Below are positions 35,790 to 47,295 of a stretch of 64,000 bases of DNA, in pieces. The notes beneath the pieces were generated by a model, which ran no database searches, had not been told where the DNA came from, and worked only from the letters and a program-made list of their open reading frames with translations. Each line of letters starts with the position of its first letter. Position 1 is the first letter of the stretch. Origin of the DNA: Adiantum capillus-veneris (taxonomy: Eukaryota; Streptophyta; Polypodiopsida; Polypodiales; Pteridaceae); the NCBI GenBank assembly GCA_014529385.2, contig CM043959.1:49169928-49233927 (forward strand). The letters are read 5' to 3'. The translations under genes and the position numbers were made by a program.

Positions 35790-36769
35790 GAGAGGTGCAT
35801 CTTATTGTCCTTCCAGAACACCACATTCTTTTTAAATGCTTCGTCAAAATCATCACATTCCTTAACATACTTGTGGTCTTCACTGTCACACCACATGCAT
35901 CAGTCCTAGCCTTTGCATGGTGGTTGCTGTCTAGGCTCAGATGTAGACCCCTTTGCAGCTAGTCCATCAAATTTAACACCCTTAAAATTCAAATTTAATT
36001 CTTGAATGCCTTTTACCAATTCGTCAAGCATTGGCTCCTCCACTCTGGGTATTGCCGAGGATGTTTTCTCTTTAGGTTACTCCTTCGCAACATCCATGAT
36101 GTCAGCCACGATGAACTTATCGACTCTCATCTATCGTTTCACGATCATGTTGACTGCTTCGGTGACTACCTTCAAGTCGAATGTTAAGCCCAATTCTGCA
36201 CTTGGATCCTCTAGCAACTGCACTAAACTCTTCTGAAGTCGAGGATCAACAACGTGAATGAACAACTCAACCTTCTGATCCCTCATTAAATGTTGCTCTG
36301 TCGAGGACAATTGCTCAAATTTCTTCTCAAATTCCCACAATAACTCTCGTGCAGACAGATTTTTGTTCTTCTTCTGCACCCACTTCATGAAACTTTGCAT
36401 GGTTACCCTTTGAGAATCCTCCGAGGTGTATTCCTCCTGAAGCGCCTTCTTAAAATCATGCCAATTCGGGCCTTGAAGCACCTGAATTTCTTTAATTTGA
36501 CTCCTAAGTTCCGGCTCAACAATCAAATGGAACCCTTCCACTGCATTCTGATCATCAATTCCATTCTCTTCCATTGCCTGTTCCTAGATATTGAAAAAAT
36601 TGCTAATATCCCGGCCTTCAAATCGATGCAATTTCTCGGTAACTGTGTGCCAAGCTTTATGGATCCTCTCCTGCAAATAATACTGCTGTTTGGCAGCCTG
36701 CTATTGTTGCATGTAAGTAGCAAACTGCTGCATCATTTGCTGAATGGCAGCCTCTTGAGGTGTCGACAT
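35790..36769 (-). pseudogene. Gypsy gag
   Basis: Start ATG at 36769 (MSTPQEAAIQQMMQQF), then stops near 36705 and 36583. A clean 147-codon frame (36131-36574) has LQGPNWHDFKKALQEEYTSE, QSFMKWVQKKNKNLSARELL and EKKFEQLSSTEQ, a typical retrotransposon capsid. A related gag on the plus strand begins at 42049. The element is truncated just upstream of this ATG, at about 36815. Confidence 0.8.
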
Positions 36770-36815
36770 CCTTCTTCACCACACTGCTCACCCCGACTCG
36801 TTTCACGTCGGGTGA

Positions 36816-37170
36816 GAATGAGAAATAGAGTGAAGTACTGAGAATGACGTTCAGATTAAGATTCAGACTCAGAGAGAATGAGTACAAAGTATATATGACT
36901 GGAGTACACTGCACTGCTATATTTAAGATTACAGATAAAGATGTTGTAGCTCAAGAACAGCTCGGGAACTAAGGATTATGAATCAAAAGTAAGCAGAAGT
37001 ACAGCCAACAAATGCCAACCCGATTAATGCAAACCCGATTACAATGTAATGAGTCCTATTTATATGGCTTGGGAATTACTGTGGTAACTGCCGTGGTAAT
37101 TACTAACTGATCCACTGTTTGTCTCATAGGAGCCGATTCCCACCCAGTGAGATTGTCTCAGCCATCTACA
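36816..37170 (-). repeat. LTR-like 3' end of family D copy B, truncated
   Basis: This aligns with copy A from about 25708 to 26069, ending CATCTACA at 37170. The TATA box (minus ATATAAATAGGACT) lies at 37052-37065, again 105 bp from the LTR start. The left edge abuts the gypsy gag leader. Confidence 0.55.
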
Positions 37171-37516
37171 TCCTTCCCTGCTTTCTTGAATTTTGGCAAG
37201 ATTCCAAAATTCCTGAGAAAAAAATCCACTGTCTAATTCTTCTAGAATTTTGCTCGTCGAGTGCTTGACACCCCTATAGTTGTAGTTCCATGGGCATCAG
37301 ACAAGTCGAACTGAAAATAAATTCATCGTCTGATTCTTCTAGTGTTGGGTTGTTGAGTGCTTGACGCCCTTATAATTGTAATTCCAAGGGCTGTCAACCA
37401 AGCGACACCAACCCCTAAGTGAAAAAATCTAGCGTTTGCTGCGAAAACTGCTGGAAAAATCCACCGTCTGATTTGAAGACCGGCGGAAAAATCCTTGACC
37501 AAATTCTGAGATGGAA

Positions 37517-40500
37517 CTACCCAGTATCCTTCCACTGAACCCGCTTCCGTTTACCCTTTGGCTTGGATGGCGTTTGAGAAGTCCCAGTGCCAGCATTCTC
37601 CTTCTGAATGAGCTTATAAATGGCCTCCTGCTCAAGTTGATCCCGCCTTTCCGTGGTCATCTCAATTTCATAAGGCGTGAGAGGATGATAAGTTTTGGTG
37701 TCGGGATCATAGAGCGTGTGTCTGCCTTTGGTGAGCTGAGTTCTGGCCAGTTTGTGACAATGCGAGGCTGTATGGATCCATCCTTCTGGGAGAGTCCGAT
37801 TGGTTTTGATCCGGGCTTCAAAAAGAATCTCAGCCATCTCTCTGTATTGTGGTCCTAGGCCTGGTTTAGCCGTAATGTCCTTTTCAAGCAGTTTAGAGGA
37901 CTCAACATTGAGTTGCAGCAGTTGGTTGGTGATCTTAGTGAGGCCTCTGATCTGAATTTTCCACTGGCCCATACACAGTTTGATCCTCTGCACCTCATCT
38001 TTCAGCTCCTGGAGATCATTGAGTTGGAGAGCGTTGTTGAACAGTGTTTGCCAAGTTTTTATTCCACAGTCGATCGCTCATACCAATCCTGAAGATCATC
38101 AGTAATCTTGAAATATGTGAGCCGATCGACTGGTTCTAGATGTTGAGGGTAAAGTGCTGGAAAAAATATGTGAGCCGATCAACTGGTTCGAGATGTTGAG
38201 GGTAAAGTGCTGGAAAGAATCTTGGCAACTCTGCCTCTTTTACTGGTAAAGCATACAAGAGAACTGGGGAATCAGGCACAAATTCCAAGAAGTTAAGGAT
38301 AGCCTGGTTCTCTTGCTGCATCATCTTTCTAGTTATTTTAACTAGCTGAAACAGTCGTAGAGAGTAGTTGCCTGTTCTCCCACTGATATTCGAGTTTGAG
38401 GTCCCTTGCTGGTGGCAGTCTGGTCTTCAAGAATGGTCCGCACCCTTTGATCCATAACTCCCCTAGCAATCTGCATTTGCACTAAGACCTCTTTCAATTG
38501 ATTCCTAACATCCTTCATGCATTTATATGTCGGCTTGTTCCCCAACAGAATCTCTAATTCCATGGCTAGCGAGCGACAATCTGCAGTAGATTGTCGTTGC
38601 CAATGTGGATTGGTTACTCTCTCTTCAGCAGTTAGTATCCATTTAGACACCCTTTCTAACAACTGTATTGTACTTGGATGTGCAGGTAATTGGCAGGCCT
38701 CTTGATCATGGAAAGCAACTGATTTTCAATTCTCAACCATTTCCCTGGGACCGAGATATAGTTGCTGAAAGCGCTCCAGATTAGAGATAAGATCATCATC
38801 CTCCAAAGACTGCCTGGTTATAGGAGCCTGCTGATGTCTCAATTTGTTGTTCAGCATGATGAGCTGTAATGAATGTTGCTCATCACCTGCTGGTCCCTCA
38901 ATCACATCTTTGTCTTTCCTTTTAACATCCTTGTTGTGTTGTGACTGGTGTGCCGATGGATTCCCAGTGTTGCTGGGTTGTTGCTCTCCTAGTTGCTGAT
39001 TACTAGACCACTGCCCTTCATGCTGGTCTGGTTGGTTTGCCTGTGTGACTGATTTCCTCCAGTTGACCCTGTACCACGAGTACCAGGTTCTGGAGGTGGA
39101 GATGGAGGAGAGGCAGCATCATCATCATCATTATGCCCTTCGTCTGGTTCATCCTCCTTCTCTGCTTCTTCTTCCTCCTTATCCTCATCTTCTTCAATGG
39201 TAGTTTGCTGTTCAATGTAATCAAGGATAGCTTGATTTTTCAGAGCACTGTTATATTTAGTAACTTTATCTTGCAACGCACTCTGCATCGTCTCCATAAG
39301 AGACTTCAAGTTATCCATATTAAAAACAACATTGCCCACTGGATTCAAGATCTCGACCAGATTATTATAGATATATCTTTCTATTAATGTGGCCTTCATA
39401 GCATTGTGGAGGATCAGTAAAGAGTTAAACTCAACTCGCTTCATTCTCAGCATGGTTTCGAATCAACTCGTTCAACTTCTGTCTTTTCTTCCCGCATGGT
39501 CTGCATCTTAGACTCTACCTTGGCTAGATTACTTTGTAACTGCTGAATAGTCCTATTTGAGTGAGCCTCAAGGATAGTGTGGCGCAGGTTCTGGGTTGCT
39601 CTCCCTTGCTCCAGCTTTTCAATCTGCTCCTGAGCCTCCCTTAATTCAGTCTTTACCTTCATTAGTTCATCTTCTGACCCTGCAGCATCCAACATTTATC
39701 CCATGCAATTGACAATAGTATTCCATGATGAGTGAATGAGTACTGAACAATCATCAGTAACTGTTGCTGGGTCAGAATCAGTTGGATCATAGACTGTGAC
39801 AAGAGCCAGATAAGGTAATGCAGCATAATCAGATTTCTACAATAGGAGATGTCCCTTGAGCAGATGAGTCTGTAGCTATTGTAACTTGTCTTTCTTTGTC
39901 AAGTGCAGAGCTTCTTCACTGTATGGGATGGAGACTCGGCCAAGTGGATTTGGAGAGGCTGGGCCTTTGCCCTTATCAATATGGTTTGCTGACACTCAGG
40001 ACTGGCCCTTTTGGATTGATCTTGTCCAGTACTGGTGGTTACTGAAATCTCGCCTGCTCACTGGTTGATTCCACCAGTGGTCTAGTTAGTATGTTGTTTA
40101 GTCTAGTGGCTAACTGGACCCCTTTTAGTAGACACTATTTTGATTTGACTTTCCAACTGCTTCAAGAGAGCAGTGCTTTTAGTCAGTGTCGTCCTCGACT
40201 TCTTTGAACTGCCAACTTCATCTTGTTTAGCCTTCCTTTTGTAGTGGGGTTGACTGACTTTCTGGCTCTTCTTCATCCGATGACAATCTATATTTCTGGA
40301 TAGTGGAAATGGCTTCTGACTCCAAGCCATTCTCACCTGATCATGGGTGTCTGGAGCAGTTGCCCAGTACAGAAACTGCCAACATACCAAGCCTTGAATA
40401 CACTTTGAGATCTCAGCTTGGCAGTTTACTAAAGCACATTATGCGACAATATCTGGTAGAGGTTGATAGAGACTTTGGAATCCAGTCTTTTTGCTAAAAG

Positions 40501-41118
40501 TATAGCAAAAATTTTCTCTGACACATATGTCGGGTTATTCTTCAGATTCACAGCTTCAGCCACAAATCGGTAGACAAGGGGAGCTTCCAATCCTACGACT
40601 AGAATCCCTTGCACACTGGATTTCCTTTTCCTCTTAGCAGCATCATCCTCCTTCAGAGCTGCACTGATCTGCTTTGTAGTTGCCACAGATGGCTTGGGCC
40701 CGTTTGGCATACGGAATGCAAAAGCAATACTTTTTGATGTGACAGACACCTTCTAGCCATAAATCACAGCACTGCCATCTTCAACATTAAAAGATTCCAG
40801 GACTTGCCTTATGATGGCTGTGTCAAACTCAATCCTCGTGGCTTGCAAAACCACATGCAAGTCCCACAGTTGGAGTAGAGCCTTAGCTTGCTCAGTAAAC
40901 ACATAGTGCTGAATTTTGCTGTGCGGGATGAGTGGAAGAGTTGCCTTTATAGCAGTAATAAGGGCTTGGGTTTCGTCGATAGTCTCCTGCATCTTTTTTG
41001 ACAGTTTCCTCCTACCCATGCACAGTGAAGATGATGAAGCAGGTGAAGAAGAAGATGACTTACTTGATTCTTTGAAACCGTATCCAGGTGTGGTTGGCAA
41101 GGTCACATGAAAATCCAC
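37517..41118 (-). pseudogene. Family D protein, copy B, nearly complete but frameshifted
   Basis: Read right to left: an N-terminal 121-codon frame (MDFHVTLPTTPGYGF, GRRKLSKKMQETIDETQAL, LWDLHVVLQATRIEF, IIRQVLESFNVEDGSAVIYG); a second frame (VTSKSIAFAFRMPNGP, YRFVAEAVNLKNNPTYVSE); a basic stretch (HYKRKAKQDEVGSSKKSR); a coiled coil (ELMKVKTELREAQEQIEKLE, 39447-39695); the acidic domain (38989-39453); a middle helical part (38342-38662 and 38136-38324); and the C-terminal domain (37517-37993) with a stop after KRKRVQWKDTG. Total coding length is roughly 1,100-1,200 codons, in at least six frame segments. The N-terminal part resembles, in pattern only, the plant transposon-associated domain seen in some Tat-group ORF1s. 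No reverse transcriptase, protease or integrase is seen. Confidence 0.6.
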
Positions 41119-41349
41119 GGTCTCCTCAGAGGACGAGGTTTGCGGCTGCAGTGAAGAAACTTTAAAGCTTGGCGATGGTGAGTGGACAACAGAAAGTAAG
41201 CATCACGCAGGAGATTTTCAAGGAAAAATGCCTACTCGCCTTACTGTTATACGCGTTCGGGCCATAAAAGCTCCACCACTTATCGTTCCTAGACTTTTGT
41301 GCACCGCAACTGACGTGGCGGACATGCCTTGGATAAGAATTTCGCCCGT

Positions 41350-41900
41350 TGGATCTCTTGGTTGAGCTTCCACTTCTCAACATTGAGGTTGGAGTTTATC
41401 ATCTTCAGATGTTCTATTTGTTGTTGCAACTCGTTAATGGTCTCTTTTAATCAAAATTTCTTTGAGCTTGAGAACCTTTGTTTTGTATTGGTTGGCAATG
41501 ATTCTCTCTTGTCCTTATTGTTGCTGGAGCCGAGCCATATCGGAGCTTTGAATGTTGCACAACCTCCATCATTTGCCCCATCGTATTGACTATGGTGTTC
41601 CACCCAATTTGATTTGTGGCTACACATCCATTTGTGATGGTTTCCAAATTAGTGCTTTTCATTTCATACTTGATTACTGGGACATTATATAACACTTCCA
41701 TTCATCTAGAAGTATCTACAATGCACTGTGGTTTGACTGGTTGCACAATCACATAGGGTTGGATAACTCTCAGTAACTCCGCCAAGTAACTCATCCAGGT
41801 AACCCCTTGTGCAAGGTGTCCCTAGAACCAATTTCCACCACTCAAGTTTTGTTCCTTTTGAGTGTGTGTTTAGCTTCAAATATTCTACAACTTGCTTGAT
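41350..41900 (-). pseudogene. Further family D fragment
   Basis: A minus-strand 84-codon frame (41447-41701) contains GWNTIVNTMGQM, matching WNTIVNCMG near 39710 in copy B. To its right, near 41795-41840, AACTCATCCAGGTAACCCCTTG is close to a block in copy C (near 20731). It could be the 5' LTR of copy B or a separate decayed copy. Confidence 0.4.
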
Positions 41901-42048
41901 TTTGTTGCAAATTCTCGCAGTCAAAGGCCCGACGCTTTCCTAGCCGCACTATGCACTTCTTGACACAAGTTTGGTGAGCTCGACTCAAATTAGGCTAGGG
42001 TGAGGGTTTAAAAGCTTCATTGAAGGTCTCAAATCAAAGCTTTAAAGC

Positions 42049-42920
42049 TATGGAGCAACAAGAGCAACAGGGGGTTCGGTTTGATCCAGCCATAATGCAA
42101 ATGTTTCAAGCCTTTGTAGTGTTTATGCAGCAACAAAAAGCTGCTAAAAGGAGGGAGCTTTTCTCAACCAAAGCACTTCAATATGTGGTAAATAAAATGG
42201 ACCAATAAAATGGTAAAGATGTAACAAAGTATCTTTGTGGGTATGTAAAGGAGATGGAGACGTACTGAGTGCCTGAAGCAGAGATGGTACAAAGTTTTGA
42301 GCTAGCTATGGTTCTTGAGATCACAGAGCATGTAGGGGAAATTAGAAATGAGCATGGGGCAACATGGGAAGAATTCAAATTAGCCTTGAAGGAAGAGTAT
42401 TTCATGGAGGACTCCAAAAGGGTGTGAAAGAGAACCTTTTTAGAGTGGGTAGTTTGGCCAAAAGAGGGACTTTCACCTACTGAATTGCTAAGGGAATGTG
42501 CATGCCACTAACATTTAAGGACTGAAAAGGATACTCTTAACTCAAAAATACATAGCTATTTTTGGCAAAGAGATTCAAGAGGAGTTAGAGTTACTACTTG
42601 AGGATAAGGATGCGGAACATGGCTTAAATATTGATTGGAATGAGGTCAAAGATTCCATTTCACTACTAGCTAAGCAACAACAACAAAGAGACAAGGTGAT
42701 AGTCAACCCTACTCAAGCCCCAAGTGTTTTTGAGAGTCCCATAAAGCCAGTGATTGTGGTTCCAAAGAGTGACAAATCCATCCTCAATGATATTGTTAAA
42801 GGAATGCAAGAGCTAAAGTTAAAGCTTACAAGGCTAAAAAAGAAGGGGCACCATCAGGTCAATCTACAAGTGGAGCGAGCATTTCATACCTTCCTTCGCC
42901 ATTGGTTCATTGCAGATTGA
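42049..42920 (+). pseudogene. Gypsy gag relic, plus strand
   Basis: It starts MEQQEQQGVRFDPAIMQMFQ and has several stops. Landmarks ATWEEFKLALKEEYFMEDSKR and LEWVVWPKEGLSPTELLREC parallel the gag at 36131-36574. A short 3' frame (42696-42920) with KSDKSILNDIVKGMQELKL probably belongs to the gag C-terminus. Too damaged to work. Confidence 0.65.
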
Positions 42921-44006
42921 AAGGTATCCATCATCCATTGAGCAGACATGAACACTGGTGTTGATAGGTAGAAGGCTATATTAACAAGGGAATGATGAAG
43001 TATTGAGGCTATGTGTGGGGCCTATTGAAAAGAGTATGTATTTGAGCTAAGATCACATACAAACGATAGGGATTCACAATGGAAAAGCACAAACATTTTA
43101 GTGATCAATGAGACTTGGTGTGTACTAGCATAATATGTTATAAAGTATTCATAACTATATTAGTTCATGTAACATTTGTGCAAAATAGGCACCGATAGAA
43201 CATGAAACACTATTCAGAGTAGCAGTTGCACCCAAATGGAGTAAGTACATTGTGGATTACCTAAAAAAATGTGTCTTGCCCAGAGGAGATGAGTAAATTT
43301 AGATGGAATTCCATTCAGACTAAAGTAGAAAGCTATGTGATAATTGAGGACCAACCCTACAAGCGAGAAAATGATAACTTGCAAACATGCACCACATTCA
43401 AAAGTGAATACATACCAATTCTTGATCAAGCTCATGCCAAACAGGTATGGAATTCGTGATTTCTCCACTTCGTGTATCCAAGAACTTAGTGGATAGGACA
43501 TGAACCATCTGAGATGATAAACCACGGCTAGAGAAGCAAACTGAGGTGTTAATTTGTGAAAGAATTCAAGAGTTAAAGGGGAGAGGGTTCGAAGACGGAG
43601 ACCATAAAGATTCTGTAAAGGAAACATCCTTGGATACGAGGATGGCAGCCAATAGGATAGATGGAATGGATTCGCAAGCACCTGTGACAATTCCTGAGGC
43701 GGAAGAACAATGGCCACAGGATTTGTGGGAACATATCCGAAACAGAAAAGATGGAAGTGCAGCGCTTCAGTCAACACCTATCATGGAGATCCACCTCAAG
43801 CATGAGCTCTACCCAAATGAGATCCGATCACTGTACAGTGATGCACGTACGGAGATATCAGAAGACAACAAACCTCAGTCGTTGAAGACGTTGGAGAGGG
43901 GGAATGGGGAACAAATCCGACACACACACAATGGTGCCTATATAACTCAGGGTATTCACATCACCCCTGTCCTCTCGAAAAACATCTTCACAAAAGACAA
44001 CTCACA
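42921..44006. other. Decayed sequence, one unrecognised 154-codon frame
   Basis: The plus-strand frame 43546-44010 (ERIQELKGRGFEDGDHKDS, VTIPEAEEQWPQDLWEHI) has no domain I know, and an opposing frame (43214-43777) is equally long. One of them may be the shadow of the other. I cannot assign a gene. Confidence 0.25.
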
Positions 44007-44312
44007 CTAACAGGGCCTCCCATGCACTTCACCCAACGCACATACAGTTTGCACCCATTCAAATTTAGCAATGAGGACATACAATGGCTTAGCTATTACA
44101 TCATACATGTATATGAAGCGCTTGTAGTACCCACAATGTCCCATAAATCCTTGCACTTCTTTCATTCTCGTTGGTCTCGATAGTGCGGCAATTATTTGTA
44201 TCTTTTCTTGATCAATGGAAATCTCGTTTTCGGACACAACGTGGCCCAAAATTTTATCTTGTCTTACCATGAAGACACATTTTTTAGGGTTTAAGCAAAT
44301 ACGATAACCCAA
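44007..44312 (-). pseudogene. Gypsy reverse transcriptase fragment
   Basis: A 101-codon fragment opposite in strand to its neighbours: RICLNPKKCVFMV, LGHVVSENEISIDQEKIQII and EVQGFMGHCGYYKRFI. This is the region just after the catalytic Asp pair leading to RNase H. Both flanks are unrelated, so it is an isolated insertion or rearranged piece. Confidence 0.8.
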
Positions 44313-44381
44313 GTGGTCAATGTGGATGGTTTCAAGCTAGAGAAATTCCTAGCTTGCCTGTGTCCTCGAGTTTGAGATAAG

Positions 44382-45993
44382 GTGGATGATGAAGAGCCAA
44401 AGACTTATGCCAAGGCAGTCAGAGTTTCCCGTGTGAAGAGCAAGAAAATGAAAAGAAAGCTGGAGTTAGACTTGTTAAAGCATGCAGATTGTGTGCCTGT
44501 TGAAGTAGCAATTTGTTCTATGGGCCCGTCGAGGATGGTGCTAGTGATGCGAAGTGTGGAGCCTATTAGGGTAGGGCCTATGATTGACTATGTTCCTTGG
44601 AAAAGCGTCTATGATGATTGTGGAGGAGCTCATCAACGAGGACGAGCCTTTCATTAAAGAGAGCATATATGCAAAAGGAGTAGTAGATGCCAAGTTCCCA
44701 GTGCAGCCAAAAGAGATGGATCATGTCCTTGTGGAGTGCTTGTATGAAAGGGTGACAGATTGTGGCCAAGTGATAGGTGTTAAGAGCTTGGGGTTGGATG
44801 ACAAAAGTGGGCACGACGATGGTCCAGCTTTTGTGGAGAAGCTAGAGGATGATGATGATGATACCGAATTGGCCTATGGTGAAAATGGTGAGGCTATAAG
44901 CTCAAACTTGTAGGAAACGAGCGAGGAGGATAGAGATCTGAGTTGGGAGACAAAATTCAAAGGGTTGATGCTAGTAAAAGTAAAGCTACCTTGTTATATG
45001 CATGAAGATGTGGTGGTTTCCACTATGAATAAAGAGCAGGTGAGAGTGTCGGAGCTTGGCAATGAAGACCTACAGGCAAGGGTGCTATGCGGCACCATGC
45101 TAATGATGATGCTCATCAAGGTATCTGTGGAAGGTGCTTTGATTGTACAACAGGAACATGGGTTTCTGAAGAAGAAGACTGGTGTTGTGGCTAAGGAAGA
45201 AGAGTAGGTTGAAGAAGGTGGTAGGCAAGAGGTATTGGATGGTCATAAAAGGGAAGAGCAGCTGGAATTTCCTATGGATTGCACGGGTAGTGCCTTGGAT
45301 ATAGGTTCTTTTGGCCACGAATGCATGGAAAATGAAGTTGATTGGGGGTTTGATGACCCGGTGGATGAGATGGATGAAGAGACATAGGTGCTTGCTGAGA
45401 AATGTTTAACTAGAATGCAGGTGATACGAGGGTCTATCCCTCTACAGCTGGCAGTTTTGTTGGGAAAGAAAAAGTCTACTGCTATGGTCGTGCCGACAGA
45501 GGAAGATATGGAGGTGAGTATGGAAGTGATGGTGACCGGGGTGCCTATGTTGAAAGAGTTTCCCACTAAGTGGAATGGTCCTTTTGAGCATGAAGAAAAG
45601 TCCAAGGGTCTGGACTTGTTTGAGCTGTTGAAGGAAGTTTGTGTGTGGTGGTTGAAAGCTATGCTCATATGTGCAATTGTGAAGTGGGCTGTTGAGCAGG
45701 TGCAGGATTTGCTTGAGGAGGATCTCACTTTATATGGTTGGGAGGGAGAGCATGGTATGTTCAATGTGAATGATGATGTGCACTCAAAGAGTGGAACTGA
45801 TGCTTTTGGTGGTGTTTTTTTGGAAGTTGACAGTATGCCACTGCATGCTGGGAGCATTGGAAGCATGACAAGGACACCTTATGTGGATGGTTGGCTAGAT
45901 GCCTTGGTGCGGCATTGTGTGAGCATGTTGCAGGTGGGTGGACGGGATCAATGTCAGGTGTTTGACCTAGGTGGTAACCATGCTATAATGTAG
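44382..45993 (+). pseudogene. Unrecognised long reading frame broken by stops
   Basis: Coding character runs on for about 530 codons in several plus-strand segments: 44382-44657; 44584-44913 (VDAKFPVQPKEMDHVLVEC, acidic KLEDDDDDTELAY); 44965-45207 (MLVKVKLPCYMHEDVVVS); and 45388-45993 (LTRMQVIRGSIPLQLAVLLG, FELLKEVCVWWLKAMLICAI, TPYVDGWLDALVRHCVSML). A hydrophobic stretch (WWLKAMLICAIVKWAV) could be a membrane helix. It sits between a reverse transcriptase fragment and an integrase. I recognise no family; an extra ORF of a gypsy element or captured host sequence are both possible. Confidence 0.35.
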
Positions 45994-46439
45994 GGGGTTG
46001 GGCAACCTACTTGAGCAACAAGTGTGGGTGGTAGGAGTTAAGTTATATCCATACGATAGCATGTTTTCTGGTGTACAAATTGCTTGTTTGGATGTTGCAG
46101 TTCTTTATGTGCAATAAACATGTGTGTGGTTGAACATGAATGTTCAACTAGGGGGTGGGCAATGATGGTGCAACCAAAGTTGTTCTGTGCAGGGAAGTGC
46201 TCTATGCCAAGCTATGGGTGCTAGCACGTGCTGGACAAAGGGCTAAGGCCAATGTGGAGGACCTGGGTAGGCAAATGATAGTGGAAGTGTATGTCTAATG
46301 AGGTTTTTTGGTGAAGAAGCAAACATGATCCACTAATTACAAACCAACAGTATAGGCAGGGAAAGAATGAACAACTACGATTGTGTGCTACGAAAAGAAA
46401 ATATTTCTTTATCCTAGAACAAGCGTAGGCGGGCTAGCT

Positions 46440-47295
46440 AGGGGGACATTTCTCTGCTAATAAAACTGAAAAGCTAGTGCTCCACTTAGGCATATGGTGG
46501 CCAACCCTATTCAGGGATGCAGAGGTCTATGTCAAAAGATGTGATGAATGTCTACGCACAAAACCACCCCTATGGAGAGATGAAATGCCATTACGGCCAA
46601 TGATGGGAGTACGTGCTTTTGCCAAATGGGGCCTTGGACTTTATTGGCCCCATAATACCTCCTGCATATAAGTTGCATGCACAATACATCATAGTAGTAA
46701 TGGATTACATGACTAAATGGGCAGAAGCAGAGGCAACACAGAAAAACCATACATGGACTACAGATTAATTCCTTTTTGAACATATCTTTACCGGATATGG
46801 TCTACCCATTGAAATAATGAGTGATAGAGGAACACACTTTATGAACAACATCATTGAAAGCTTACTTGACAAATTCATGGTGATTGATTGTAAATCACCA
46901 CCCTATCACCCACAAGCTAACAGACAAGCCGAGAGCACCAATAAAATCTTATGCACGGTGCTCACCAAAATAGTCAGTGACTCAAGAAATGATTGGGATC
47001 AAAAGCTACACACTGCATTACGGGCTTACAAAGTAGCTTTTAAAACTTCCATTGGGACCACTCCTTTTAACCTTGTGTTCGGGATTAATGCAATTCTACC
47101 CATGGAATTCTTGATTAAAACACTACGGGTTGCAACACAATTAGGATGGATGGGACACAAGCTATCGGAGAGACTAGACACCCTAGAGCAATTAGAGGAA
47201 ACCAGAGTGAGAGCGGTAGCCGGGATATATGCTCAAAAACGACAAATGAAAGCTTTCCATGATCAACATGTGATTAGCAAAAGGAGTTCCAAAAA
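46440..47295 (+). pseudogene. Gypsy integrase, nearly continuous
   Basis: The zinc-binding part has LGIWWPTLFRDAEVYV and KRCDECLRTKPPL. The core has YIIVVMDYMTKWAEAEA, then EIMSDRGTHF and YHPQANRQAESTNK, which retain the usual catalytic Asp and Glu positions. The C-terminal part (ALRAYKVAFKTSIGTTPFNL, KRQMKAFHDQHV) follows. Frameshifts or stops occur near 46640 and 46767. It ends abruptly at about 47295, joined to another integrase. Confidence 0.82.

Noticed and set aside
43214-43777. A 187-codon minus-strand frame
   Set aside because: No domain. It overlaps plus-strand relic coding and has the character of a reverse-strand shadow.
45243-45866. A 207-codon minus-strand frame
   Set aside because: It is Ser/Thr-rich and overlaps the plus-strand frame at 45388-45993, which has better continuity with its neighbours; likely a shadow.
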